A stretch of DNA of 17,174 bases from Bacillota bacterium (GTDB lineage: Bacteria > Bacillota_A > Clostridia > Lachnospirales > Lachnospiraceae). The notes under the pieces were generated by a model, which did no database searches, had not been told where the DNA came from, and was given only the letters and a program-made list of their open reading frames with translations. The stretch covers positions 1 through 17,174 of the forward strand of contig JAEZSL010000400.1 of the NCBI GenBank assembly GCA_023443925.1, given 5' to 3'. The position numbers were made by a program, and so were the translations under genes. This document shows positions 1-7,350 of this stretch, piece after piece (position 1 is the first letter of the stretch; every line of letters begins with the position of its first letter).

Positions 1-955
1 CTACTCCCACCGCGATAAGCATTCCCATAAAATCAGGCGCATGACGTGCAATACTGATACACTTAAATATTATGACAGATAATATAACTATTATAACACA
101 TCCGCCGATAAATCCAAGGGCTTCTCCCACAACAGAAAAAATAAAATCACTTTCTGAAATTGGAACATAGGTATCACTTTGTATGGCTTCTTCACCTTCA
201 GTCAGTAATTTCCCAATCAGTTTTCCGGAACCGATAACCTGAATGGAGTTATCCTGCTGATACATGGTAGCGCTGGATGTATCTGACTCAGGATTTAGGA
301 AGGAAGCGATTCGGGTTTGCTGGTACTGGGTCAGGAAAAAGACATCATAATCCTGTTGGATGCACCATAAGGTACCAAATATGGCGGGTACTCCGATTAT
401 TAAAATTGGTAAAATAATCTTATAACTTAAACCTGCTGCAAAAATCATAATAATAAATACAAACATAATAACGATACTGGTTGATAAGTTAGTCTGTATT
501 AATATTAAAAATGTAGGAATCGCAGTTAATATACCCGTTAAGGCCAGTACATAAAATTTATTCATCTTTTTGCGTAACATGGTAAAGAGCTTAGCTAATA
601 CAATTATGGTTATAATTTTACTTAATTCGGAAGGCTGGAACGTAACTACTTTTAAATCCAGCCACCTTTTAGAGTTATTAACCGTAACTCCACCAAGCCT
701 GACAGCTACCAGTAATACCAGGTTTATAATGTATAGTACTATATAAAACTGGCTGATAAAATGATAATCAATAAGAGATACTACAACTAATACACCAATT
801 CCAAGTAGAATTCCACCAACCTGTTTGGTAAATAGCCCTTCTCCCTCAGCCTCAACCAAACGTACCAGGTAAGCACCAATACCGCTTAATAAAATTACAA
901 AAAACATCATGGTCAAATCATAATGCTTAAAATTGTATTGCTTAAATCGAAACAT
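1..955 (-). CDS. rodA: RodA/FtsW-family peptidoglycan glycosyltransferase, 3' end cut by window edge
   Basis: SEDS-family polytopic membrane glycosyltransferase that polymerises lipid II and pairs with the PBP2 encoded upstream. I translated 318 codons from ATG at 955; the C-terminus lies outside the window. The product opens MFRFKQYNFKHYD and has repeated hydrophobic segments. It carries the family signature FQPSELSK (residues 107-114), the IGSGKLIGK loop (241-249) and the ESDFIF motif (268-273). By homology D270 corresponds to the catalytic Asp of RodA/FtsW. Most family members read HTDFIF here, so the two residues before the Asp differ. The start is supported by AAGGATGA, which overlaps the minE stop codon 11 nt upstream and implies coupling to minE. 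Position after mrdA and min genes favours RodA over FtsW or SpoVE, but sequence alone does not fully separate these paralogues. Confidence 0.93.
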   Translation of the reverse strand, partial: MFRFKQYNFKHYDLTMMFFVILLSGIGAYLVRLVEAEGEGLFTKQVGGILLGIGVLVVVSLIDYHFISQFYIVLYIINLVLLVAVRLGGVTVNNSKRWLDLKVVTFQPSELSKIITIIVLAKLFTMLRKKMNKFYVLALTGILTAIPTFLILIQTNLSTSIVIMFVFIIMIFAAGLSYKIILPILIIGVPAIFGTLWCIQQDYDVFFLTQYQQTRIASFLNPESDTSSATMYQQDNSIQVIGSGKLIGKLLTEGEEAIQSDTYVPISESDFIFSVVGEALGFIGGCVIIVILSVIIFKCISIARHAPDFMGMLIAVGV

Positions 956-966
956 GCAAATCATCC

Positions 967-1242
967 TTATTTTTTGTTTTTAAGATCCTTTATCGGAATA
1001 TTTGCAAACAGCGCAGGAACACTTCCGTTATTGCCTTCTGATTCGGTCTGGGTGATCTTGATATCCAGTCCTTCCATATCGATCTCAATATATCTTGATA
1101 TTACGGTAATAATATCATTTTTCATCTGTTCCATTATTTCAGGAGAACAGCCGGCACGGTCCGAAACCAAAACGAGTTTCAGCCGGTCCTTAGCCACGTT
1201 ACTGGACGTTTTCTTTCTGAAAAAATCCGCCAAACTCATCAT
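967..1242 (-). CDS. minE: Cell division topological specificity factor MinE
   Basis: MinE displaces MinC from MinD and stimulates the MinD ATPase, driving pole-to-pole oscillation so that the Z ring forms at midcell. The 91-aa product is a normal family length. It has the N-terminal membrane-binding/anti-MinCD segment (MSLADFFRKK, then AKDRLKLVLVSDR at about 17-29), followed by the C-terminal topological specificity domain. Two adjacent ATGs are possible starts (1242 and 1239). GAGGGG lies 5 nt from the first and 8 nt from the second, so the second may be used and the protein would be 90 aa. The gene lies 11 nt after minD and 11 nt before rodA, clearly in one transcript. A complete MinE makes sense only with active MinC and MinD, which bears on the damaged minC. 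Confidence 0.95.
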   Translation of the reverse strand: MMSLADFFRKKTSSNVAKDRLKLVLVSDRAGCSPEIMEQMKNDIITVISRYIEIDMEGLDIKITQTESEGNNGSVPALFANIPIKDLKNKK

Positions 1243-1253
1243 ACTATCCCCTC

Positions 1254-2048
1254 TCAGTTAGTTTTCTTAAGTAGACTGGCAAGTCTGCTAAAAAGTCCCT
1301 GCCTTCCGTTTAGGTCCAAGTACGGAACATCCTCTCCAAGTATTCTGCGGCAAATATTCATATATGCCTGTCCGGCTAATGTATCGGAACCTACCAAAGG
1401 TTCACCCTGGTTGGTTGAGATTACAATATTCTCATCATCCGGAACAACTCCGATTAGATCTACGGCAAGAATTTCAACAACATCACCGCTGGACATCATA
1501 TCTCCGCGTTTTACCATATCTGCTCTGAGCCTGTTAACAATTAAATGGGTCTGTTTCATCTCATTTGCTTCCAACAAACCGATTATACGATCCGCATCTC
1601 TTACTGCGGATACTTCAGGGGTAGTAACAACTAATGCCCTGTCTGCACCTGCAATCGCATTTTTAAAACCCTGCTCAATACCGGCCGGACAGTCCATTAA
1701 TATGTAATCAAATTCTTCTCTTAACTCATCTGCCAGCTTCTTCATCTGCTCCGGGGATACGGCTGTTTTATCCCTGGTTTGGGCAGAAGGCAGTAAGTAC
1801 AGGTTCGGGTACCGCTTGTCCTTTATTAAAGCCTGTTTGATTCTGCAGTTTCCCTCAATAACATCTACCAGATTATAAACAATACGGTTTTCCAGTCCCA
1901 TTACAACGTCAAGATTCCTTAAACCGATATCTGTATCAATTAATACCACTTTTTTATCTAGTTTTGCTAAACCCGTACCAACATTCGCTGTTGTCGTTGT
2001 TTTACCTACTCCACCCTTGCCGGATGTTATTACAATTACTTCACCCAT
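1254..2048 (-). CDS. minD: Septum site-determining ATPase MinD
   Basis: ParA/MinD-type ATPase that binds membrane in the ATP form, recruits MinC and is released by MinE. The 264-aa product is full length. The deviant Walker A GKGGVGKTT spans residues 10-18 with signature lysine K11. Switch I is DTDIGLRNLD (38-47) and Walker B is YILMDCPAG (115-123). The C-terminal amphipathic membrane-targeting helix is GLFSRLASLLKK (251-262). GGAGG lies about 10 nt before the ATG. It sits 42 nt downstream of minC and 11 nt upstream of minE. All key residues are intact, so the ATPase half of the Min system looks functional. Confidence 0.97.
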   Translation of the reverse strand: MGEVIVITSGKGGVGKTTTTANVGTGLAKLDKKVVLIDTDIGLRNLDVVMGLENRIVYNLVDVIEGNCRIKQALIKDKRYPNLYLLPSAQTRDKTAVSPEQMKKLADELREEFDYILMDCPAGIEQGFKNAIAGADRALVVTTPEVSAVRDADRIIGLLEANEMKQTHLIVNRLRADMVKRGDMMSSGDVVEILAVDLIGVVPDDENIVISTNQGEPLVGSDTLAGQAYMNICRRILGEDVPYLDLNGRQGLFSRLASLLKKTN

Positions 2049-2090
2049 TCCTGATTATCCTCCAAAAGATTCGTTAATATAAATCAATAA

Positions 2091-2693
2091 CTATATATTA
2101 ATATCATTTAAAACCTCTTTACTTAAAGGTTCAATGTAGATATTACCATTCTCTAAAAATGCTATTTTAGTTTCTTTTAAGTTTTCCTTAACAGGTTTAT
2201 CCGGAGCTCTGGCGATGGTGTCTGCAATCCGGATCTGAACCGGATTCATGGAAAGTGCCAGTACAAATGAATTGGTATTACCGGTTGCACCGGCAAATAC
2301 GGTTCCTTTTAAAGAGCCTAATATAATAATGTTCCCTTTTGATACAATACGTGCACCGGGATTTACGTCACCTATCACAATAATGCTGGTTTCTGATTCC
2401 AGAACCTGACCGGACCTAAGATTCCCTTTATAAAACTGTCCGGTAGTGTTTGATAACTCCATCAGTTTCTCATCTAATGCTTTTTTAAATACTTCTTCTT
2501 TCTGGGGGTCATTCTCGATGACACATACAACATGAAGCTCCGTTTCTTCAGCAATTATATCAAGTACTTCCCGCTGTTCCTCATTGGTAAGTTTTCTTCC
2601 TTCAAAGCTGATCGCCATCTGGGCTTTATCGAAAAATTTTGCAGAATCCCTGAATTTATCTGCAATCTTTTCTTTTAAATCCTCAAATCCCAT
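2091..2693 (-). CDS. minC: Septum inhibitor MinC, open frame lacking its first 21 codons because of an in-frame stop
   Basis: MinC blocks FtsZ polymerisation and is recruited to the poles by MinD. The uninterrupted frame begins at ATG 2693 (MGFEDLKEKIADKF) and gives 200 aa. It holds most of the N-terminal FtsZ-inhibiting domain (SFEGRKLTNEE at 29-39) and the full C-terminal beta-helix, including the MinD-binding RSGQ motif (93-96). The missing start of the N domain lies upstream in the same frame but is separated by TAA at 2721-2723. No proper ribosome binding site precedes ATG 2693, only a weak GGA. This start could be used by reinitiation after the 11-codon upstream frame, or the gene may be a nonsense mutant or carry a sequencing error. 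The lost part would form the first beta strand of the N domain, so the truncated product may inhibit FtsZ poorly while still binding MinD. Confidence 0.85.
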   Translation of the reverse strand: MGFEDLKEKIADKFRDSAKFFDKAQMAISFEGRKLTNEEQREVLDIIAEETELHVVCVIENDPQKEEVFKKALDEKLMELSNTTGQFYKGNLRSGQVLESETSIIVIGDVNPGARIVSKGNIIILGSLKGTVFAGATGNTNSFVLALSMNPVQIRIADTIARAPDKPVKENLKETKIAFLENGNIYIEPLSKEVLNDINI

Positions 2694-2756
2694 TTCAGCA
2701 TCCAGTACAACTACGATGCCTTATTTATTACCCTTTATAATGACTGGATTATTCAT
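2694..2756 (-). pseudogene. minC: Severed 5' end of minC (codons 1-21, stop at codon 12)
   Basis: In the frame of the downstream minC, 21 codons read MNNPVIIKGNK, stop (TAA at 2721-2723), then GIVVVLDAE. This matches the usual MinC N-terminus: compare B. subtilis MinC, in which IKGTK is followed by one residue and then GLTLQL. The stop therefore stands where one ordinary residue is expected, so a substitution (for example from TAT or TAC) is more likely than an indel. The ATG at 2756 has a strong ribosome binding site, unlike the internal ATG at 2693, which marks it as the original start. The full-length protein would be 221 residues. Confidence 0.85.
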
Positions 2757-2760
2757 GTAT

Positions 2761-2767
2761 ACCTCCT
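2761..2767 (-). promoter_or_regulatory. Strong ribosome binding site of the original minC start
   Basis: AGGAGGT sits 4 nt before the ATG at 2756 and is an almost perfect anti-16S match. It is the main evidence that translation was meant to begin at 2756 rather than at the internal ATG 2693. Confidence 0.85.
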
Positions 2768-2802
2768 GGTATGGAATGATTTATGTCAGCTATTCTGGTT
2801 TA

Positions 2803-2843
2803 CGGGAAATTCCGAAGGATTTCCCGCAAAACCGCCTGGTTTT
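2803..2843 (-). other. Two adjacent hairpins in the mrdA-minC spacer
   Basis: The 187-nt spacer between the mrdA stop and the original minC start contains two inverted repeats. Hairpin one (2803-2826) has a perfect 8-bp stem, CGGGAAAT/ATTTCCCG. On the minus strand its apex reads CTTCGG, a UUCG-type tetraloop closed by C-G. Hairpin two (2828-2843) pairs AAAACC with GGTTTT over a 4-nt loop. Neither is followed on the minus strand by a U-run, so this is not a standard terminator. It may be a leader structure or an mRNA processing or stabilising site. I found no convincing promoter here; an AT-rich stretch near 2880-2893 has a TATAGT-like hexamer but no good -35 box. Confidence 0.4.
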
Positions 2844-2943
2844 TTCTGTTCTTACTACAAATCCCTTGATATCGCATAAATAATTACTATATACTCTTGC
2901 GGCAGGAAAACCGTAGACTGAATAGGCATTTTATTAATTCATA

Positions 2944-5823
2944 TTAATCCGTAAAAGACGGTGAATTGGACTCCGGTGAAATTGCATTACCCTTTACTAA
3001 TTTCTCATAGTCCCCTACTTCAAAATAATAACTATAAATACTGCGTGAAAGTTCTACCGCATTACTGGAAGCATATCCGTTTGGTATTACTACCGTAACG
3101 GCTATTTCCGGATTTTCATAAGGGCCGTAGGATAAAAACAGAGCGTGATTCGGTCTGGATTTGCTCTCCTGGGCCGTACCCGTTTTTCCGGCAACTTTTA
3201 CCGGAAAATCCTTAAATAAATAAGCGATTGAACTTTTACTTCCATTAACAACTTTGTACATGCCTTCATGAACCAGATTCCAGGTTGAGTTACTTATCTG
3301 GGACAGCTTTTTGGATTTTGCTTTATTATCCATAATAACCGTACCATCTTTGTCCACAACTTTATCGATCAGTGTCAAATCATATAAATTACCGCTGGTA
3401 GCAACCGCAGTTAAATAACGTGCCAGCTGCACCGGTGTATAGTTGTTGGTTCCCTGGCCGATTGCAGACCGGACAGAACCTTCGTCTGAGATTTTAGGTT
3501 CAGCTTCTTCAAGTTCAATTCCCGATTTTCTGTCAAGACCATAAAGTGAGGCATATTTCTTTAATTTTTCAAGGCCAAGCTGATCTCTGTTAACCCCGGC
3601 ACTATCCATTCCCAAACGCCAGCCTACTTCATAAAAGAAATAATTACAGGATACCTCGAGTGCTTCCGTAACATCTACATTTCCGTGGCTGGAAGTGGAC
3701 CAGCATTTTGGCGGTTGTACAATCTTATCAAATATTAAATGATCATAGATTGTTTCCGTCGGTCCGAGGACTCCTTCTTCCAAACCCGCCGTTGAGGTTA
3801 TCATCTTAAAGGTAGAACCCGGTGCCGTACGCTGCTTCATTGGCCGGTTAATGGACGGGAAAGTTAAATCATTGTTAACCTTGGTATAATATGCGGTATC
3901 TATCTTATTGGCAAATTTATTATTGTCATAGCTCGGATAAGATACCATGGCAATAACATCACCGGTTTTATCATCTGTGACAACCACAGAAGCGCTGCAG
4001 GGATCTAACGCCAGCTGGGCAGGTGTAATTTCAATCTTCCTGATTTTATCAGTAATAAAGGAATATGCGGATAAGGTTCCGTTCTCCAACTTTGAAATAT
4101 CTTCCTCGTTATATTTTATCACACCTTGGTCAAATAATAAAAGGCAAATTTCTTTTCCGGATAATTTGTACGAATATACCAAATCTTTATATATTTTTTT
4201 ATGAAAAGTGTTATCCTCCAACAAAAGTTCTTTTATATATTCTAATAATTTAGCGTATAACTCATCGGTACTAAAATAAGCATCTCCTATATTTAACTTT
4301 GCTAAATCAATCCAGTTCTTTGATATAGCATATTGAAGAAACTTACTAAGGCTTATTTTATTGTTCTGGTAATCCTTATAAGTACTGTCTTCCGGATCGA
4401 TGGGGGTTACGGACATAACACCATCAGTAACCTTTGTCTTAGAAGTTAATAATATATTTTTGCTTGTCAGCATATTGTAAATATAAGACAGATAATCCTG
4501 CATTTCCTCAGAGGTCCCGGTGTTAACCGTGGTGCTGTTAATAGCCAATAACCCGGTAAGCTCGGATAATACGTCTTTTTGTTTGGAAATAAATTTCTGA
4601 TAGACCTGTTTTTCCAAAGCTGTCGCATCATCCTCCGAAAAAGCCGACACATTAATTACATTATTGTTAATCAGAGCGAAATAAACATCATAGATAGGTA
4701 TCCGGATATCCTTAGCCGAAGTACCTCTGGTGCCTGCATTCGTACTATTATTGATTTTGGAAAGCAGGATACCTGCCAGATGCCGTTCAATAATATTATA
4801 GATCGCTTCATTCAGCTTAGTATTTATGGTTAAATATACATCTCCGCCGGCAATCGGATCCTTCCGTTCCAGCATCTCCAGAAATTTACCTGCAGAGTTT
4901 ACAGATATGGTCTCCAGTCCTTTCTTGCCTGCCAGATAGGATTCAAACTCTTTTTCAATCCCCGTTTTACCGATGACATCGGAATTATTGTAGTCGGAAC
5001 CTTCCGGGAGAGCTTCCAGTTCATCCGTGTTGATTAAACCGGTATAGCCAAGTATAAGGGAATTATATATGCTGTCATTATATACCCGGTAAGTCTGCTG
5101 GTCAATTTCAACTCCCGGAAGTTTAGCACTGTTTTCATATATGGCCGCCACGGTTTCGTCACTAACCTGTGAAGAAATTATGATCTGGTTATATTTTGGA
5201 TAATTGGTAAAGATAGCATATCTTAAGGTCATTATCTTTAAGGCATCTTCCAGAGAATAATCATCTGAAATATTAAACATGGGACTATACTTGCTGATAC
5301 CATGCCTTAAGTAATTAAAAACATCTTCCGCTGTTGCAGCCTCCTGGTCTTTCGTCAGTTCCTCAACGGAGCGCAGACCATAAGCGTCTTTCTTAAAACG
5401 AAGTTCAGCCTTGTTATCCTTTACGTTAAAATATAAATCGCCATTTTTATCTATGGATATACCAAATTCGTTTTCTATTTGATTTCCATACTTCTCCAGC
5501 AGTTTTATCAGCTTATAAAGCATGTCATTCTTTTCCTGGTTAGTAGACAGTTTGGTACTTTCTTCCAGCACCACAGAGTATGTGAGCTTATTGTAGGCCA
5601 GAAGAATTCCATTTCTATCATAAATATTTCCTCTGGTACTTTTAATCTCCCTGGTCTTTGTATACTTTAATGTAAGGTCAGTGGAATGTGTCTCGCCTTC
5701 TACAATCTGCAGAGTAAAAATACGGTTAACCAGTAAGCCGATTAAGAAAATAAAAATCAGGGTTATGGGTAGCAGTCTGGAAGAAAGTATCTGCTTTACT
5801 TTATCCCATATAATATCAAGCAT
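2944..5823 (-). CDS. mrdA: Elongasome transpeptidase PBP2 (class B penicillin-binding protein), unusually long
   Basis: Class B PBP that crosslinks peptidoglycan during sidewall growth with RodA. The 959-aa product has an N-terminal membrane anchor (about 17-38). A pedestal region follows (TREIKSTRGNIYDRNG at 57-72, GKTGIEKEFE at 285-294). The transpeptidase motifs are S670-T-F-K673 (SxxK, active-site serine S670), S725-C-N727 (SxN) and K880-T-G882 (KTG). Typical PBP2s are about 600-700 aa. The excess is mainly a stretch of about 250 residues (roughly 350-600) between LTINTKLNEAIYNIIERHL and ASVVVTDDKTGDVIAM, parts that are usually close together. C707, H713 and C726, with D694 or D699 nearby, resemble the zinc site reported in C. 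difficile PBP2. The start abuts the mreD stop. Being next to mreBCD supports PBP2 over the sporulation homologue SpoVD. Confidence 0.95.
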   Translation of the reverse strand: MLDIIWDKVKQILSSRLLPITLIFIFLIGLLVNRIFTLQIVEGETHSTDLTLKYTKTREIKSTRGNIYDRNGILLAYNKLTYSVVLEESTKLSTNQEKNDMLYKLIKLLEKYGNQIENEFGISIDKNGDLYFNVKDNKAELRFKKDAYGLRSVEELTKDQEAATAEDVFNYLRHGISKYSPMFNISDDYSLEDALKIMTLRYAIFTNYPKYNQIIISSQVSDETVAAIYENSAKLPGVEIDQQTYRVYNDSIYNSLILGYTGLINTDELEALPEGSDYNNSDVIGKTGIEKEFESYLAGKKGLETISVNSAGKFLEMLERKDPIAGGDVYLTINTKLNEAIYNIIERHLAGILLSKINNSTNAGTRGTSAKDIRIPIYDVYFALINNNVINVSAFSEDDATALEKQVYQKFISKQKDVLSELTGLLAINSTTVNTGTSEEMQDYLSYIYNMLTSKNILLTSKTKVTDGVMSVTPIDPEDSTYKDYQNNKISLSKFLQYAISKNWIDLAKLNIGDAYFSTDELYAKLLEYIKELLLEDNTFHKKIYKDLVYSYKLSGKEICLLLFDQGVIKYNEEDISKLENGTLSAYSFITDKIRKIEITPAQLALDPCSASVVVTDDKTGDVIAMVSYPSYDNNKFANKIDTAYYTKVNNDLTFPSINRPMKQRTAPGSTFKMITSTAGLEEGVLGPTETIYDHLIFDKIVQPPKCWSTSSHGNVDVTEALEVSCNYFFYEVGWRLGMDSAGVNRDQLGLEKLKKYASLYGLDRKSGIELEEAEPKISDEGSVRSAIGQGTNNYTPVQLARYLTAVATSGNLYDLTLIDKVVDKDGTVIMDNKAKSKKLSQISNSTWNLVHEGMYKVVNGSKSSIAYLFKDFPVKVAGKTGTAQESKSRPNHALFLSYGPYENPEIAVTVVIPNGYASSNAVELSRSIYSYYFEVGDYEKLVKGNAISPESNSPSFTD

Positions 5824-6333
5824 TTAAGCCACCTCCTCTTCTTCCTTACGGTCCAGCCTTGCATTAATTATGTTTAGTAATTTATAAAGCACTATGGATA
5901 CCACTACGGTATATACAATCTGGGGCAATCCCATCTGGATGAGATAAAACAATAAGTTTAGTTTGCCGTTTAATAAAAATTCGAATACATAAAATAAGAA
6001 AAAATATACGAACTGACTGATTCCTACCATCAGAACCGGTATGGTTAAATCATCCTTTGTGAGTATTTTCTGAGCATACCCGTTCAGATAACCGATGACC
6101 ATATAGATTAAGGCATACAAGCCCAGCACATTACCATAACAGAAATCAATTAATATCCCGCATACAAAACCAACCGCAAGCCCTTCTGTCCTTCCCCGCA
6201 TTAATCCAGCAGCTACCGTCAGAATCAGCAGCAGATTCGGAGTGACATGTGCAAGAGCTACCCACTGGAAAACCGTAGTCTGTAATAAAAAGCAAATTAA
6301 GATTTCCAAGACTATTATTATAAATCTTTTCAC
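5824..6333 (-). CDS. mreD: Rod shape-determining membrane protein MreD
   Basis: Small polytopic membrane protein of the elongasome that works with MreC to activate the RodA-PBP2 pair. The product is almost wholly hydrophobic with about five or six membrane segments, a charged stretch around AQKILTKDD, and an acidic C-terminal tail (RKEEEEVA). The frame is open from a GTG at 6345 (173 aa). I prefer the in-frame GTG at 6333, giving (M)KRFIIIVLEIL, 169 aa, because it matches the usual MreD N-terminus and has AGGGGTG 9 nt upstream. No ATG start is available. It follows mreC closely and its stop codon abuts mrdA. Confidence 0.9.
   Translation of the reverse strand: MKRFIIIVLEILICFLLQTTVFQWVALAHVTPNLLLILTVAAGLMRGRTEGLAVGFVCGILIDFCYGNVLGLYALIYMVIGYLNGYAQKILTKDDLTIPVLMVGISQFVYFFLFYVFEFLLNGKLNLLFYLIQMGLPQIVYTVVVSIVLYKLLNIINARLDRKEEEEVA
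5831..5837 (-). promoter_or_regulatory. Ribosome binding site of mrdA, inside the mreD coding end
   Basis: AGGAGGT lies 7 nt before the mrdA ATG. It is made by the Glu/Val codons ending mreD (EEEEVA), whose TAA directly touches the mrdA ATG with no intervening base. Translation of the two genes is probably coupled. Confidence 0.8.
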
Positions 6334-6369
6334 TGATATGAACACCCCTGCCTTTCATAACTTTTAGGT

Positions 6370-7218
6370 TTATTGTAATGGTTCCTTTAACTCAGTAATA
6401 ATAAGTACGTCTTCTAAACGGTCAAAATCCACAGCAGGTGTCAGATGAGCCGTTTTAGTCAGATTATCGGGAGCTACGGTTAAATCACTGATATAACCGA
6501 TAAGTATACCTTGCAGGTATTTATCGCTTTTCGATGAGGTTACAACTTCATAACCATCCTCAACGTCCGCATCTTTGCTGATTAATTCAACGCCGATAAC
6601 ACCTGTGTTATATAACTCCAAATCGCCGTTCACGATACAGGGGTCGGAAGTCTTAAGGAACATACCGCTTACGTTGCTGGAATCGTCAATTATGGATCTG
6701 ACCCTTGCCCAGTTCTTACCTACCTCTTCAACGATTCCGACAAGACCATTACCTGCAATCACATTCATATCTATGGCGATTCCGTCATCCGTGCCCTTAT
6801 CAATCTTAAAACTGTTATACCAGCTGTTGGGATCCGCACTGATTACTCTGGCACCTACCTTCGGATAATCCGCATATTTTTTATCCAGCTCATACAGATC
6901 CCGGAACCGGTCCAGTTCATATTTATCCTGTAAGAGTATCTTATTTTCATAAGACAGGGAATTCACCTGTTCCTTTAAGGCAGCGTTTTCATTTAATAAC
7001 CTGTTCAAGCTCGTAAATTTTTCGGCCTGGCCTGAAATACCCCGGCCAATGGAATTAATGCCGTCCTGCATCGGTGAAAGCACATTACCGACTGCGGTTT
7101 TTACCGGTGTTAACTGTTCTTTGTACTGAAAAGAAACAAATATTAAACCAAAACATAATAAAGCACCCGTTATAAATAAATGCTTCGGATTTATGTTTAT
7201 TTTTGTCCTCCTTCTCAT
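6370..7218 (-). CDS. mreC: Rod shape-determining protein MreC
   Basis: Bitopic membrane protein that links MreB filaments to the periplasmic synthesis machinery and allosterically activates PBP2. The 282-aa product has a basic N-terminus (MRRRTKI), one membrane helix (about 13-30) and a coiled-coil segment (about 65-110, LNENAALKEQVNSL). The beta-domain carries the MreC signature VISADPNSWYNSFKIDKG (125-142), then GIAIDMNVIAGNGLVGIV. AAGAGGT lies 5 nt before the ATG. It is separated from mreB by 120 nt, the widest gap inside the mre cluster. Confidence 0.96.
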   Translation of the reverse strand: MRRRTKININPKHLFITGALLCFGLIFVSFQYKEQLTPVKTAVGNVLSPMQDGINSIGRGISGQAEKFTSLNRLLNENAALKEQVNSLSYENKILLQDKYELDRFRDLYELDKKYADYPKVGARVISADPNSWYNSFKIDKGTDDGIAIDMNVIAGNGLVGIVEEVGKNWARVRSIIDDSSNVSGMFLKTSDPCIVNGDLELYNTGVIGVELISKDADVEDGYEVVTSSKSDKYLQGILIGYISDLTVAPDNLTKTAHLTPAVDFDRLEDVLIITELKEPLQ

Positions 7219-7324
7219 AAATACCTCTTTTCTACATTTCTAAGCAGTATTTTAAAACTTAGTATCCAGATGATCTTCACCAGGATTTTGGCGGTTTATG
7301 TCACACCGGACAGGCAGATCTGGC

Positions 7325-7350
7325 TTAAGCGCTTCTTATCAGCCGCTTAA
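7325..7350 (-). other. Hairpin spanning the mreB stop codon
   Basis: Perfect 7-bp inverted repeat TTAAGCG/CGCTTAA with a 12-nt loop. It overlaps the last mreB codons and places the TGA (followed directly by TAA) within the loop. There is no U-tract on the minus strand, so it is unlikely to be a strong terminator. It could be an mRNA end-protecting or processing site that sets mreB apart from mreCD levels. The nearby 120-nt mreB-mreC spacer shows no convincing promoter. Confidence 0.3.

Noticed and set aside
923..1261. Plus-strand open frame of 112 codons over minE
   Set aside because: It is the antisense shadow of minE, whose product is clearly recognisable; there is no family resemblance and no supporting ribosome binding site.
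2694..2756. Frameshift as the cause of the minC interruption
   Set aside because: The codons before and after the TAA are in the same frame and the spacing to the conserved Gly matches homologues, so a single-codon change explains it.
2803..2843. Intrinsic terminator after mrdA
   Set aside because: The hairpins are good but no U-run follows on the minus strand; the only long T-run here lies on the plus strand.
6146..6358. Minus-strand 70-codon frame starting just before mreD
   Set aside because: It overlaps mreD in another frame, has no ribosome binding site, and its product resembles nothing known to me.
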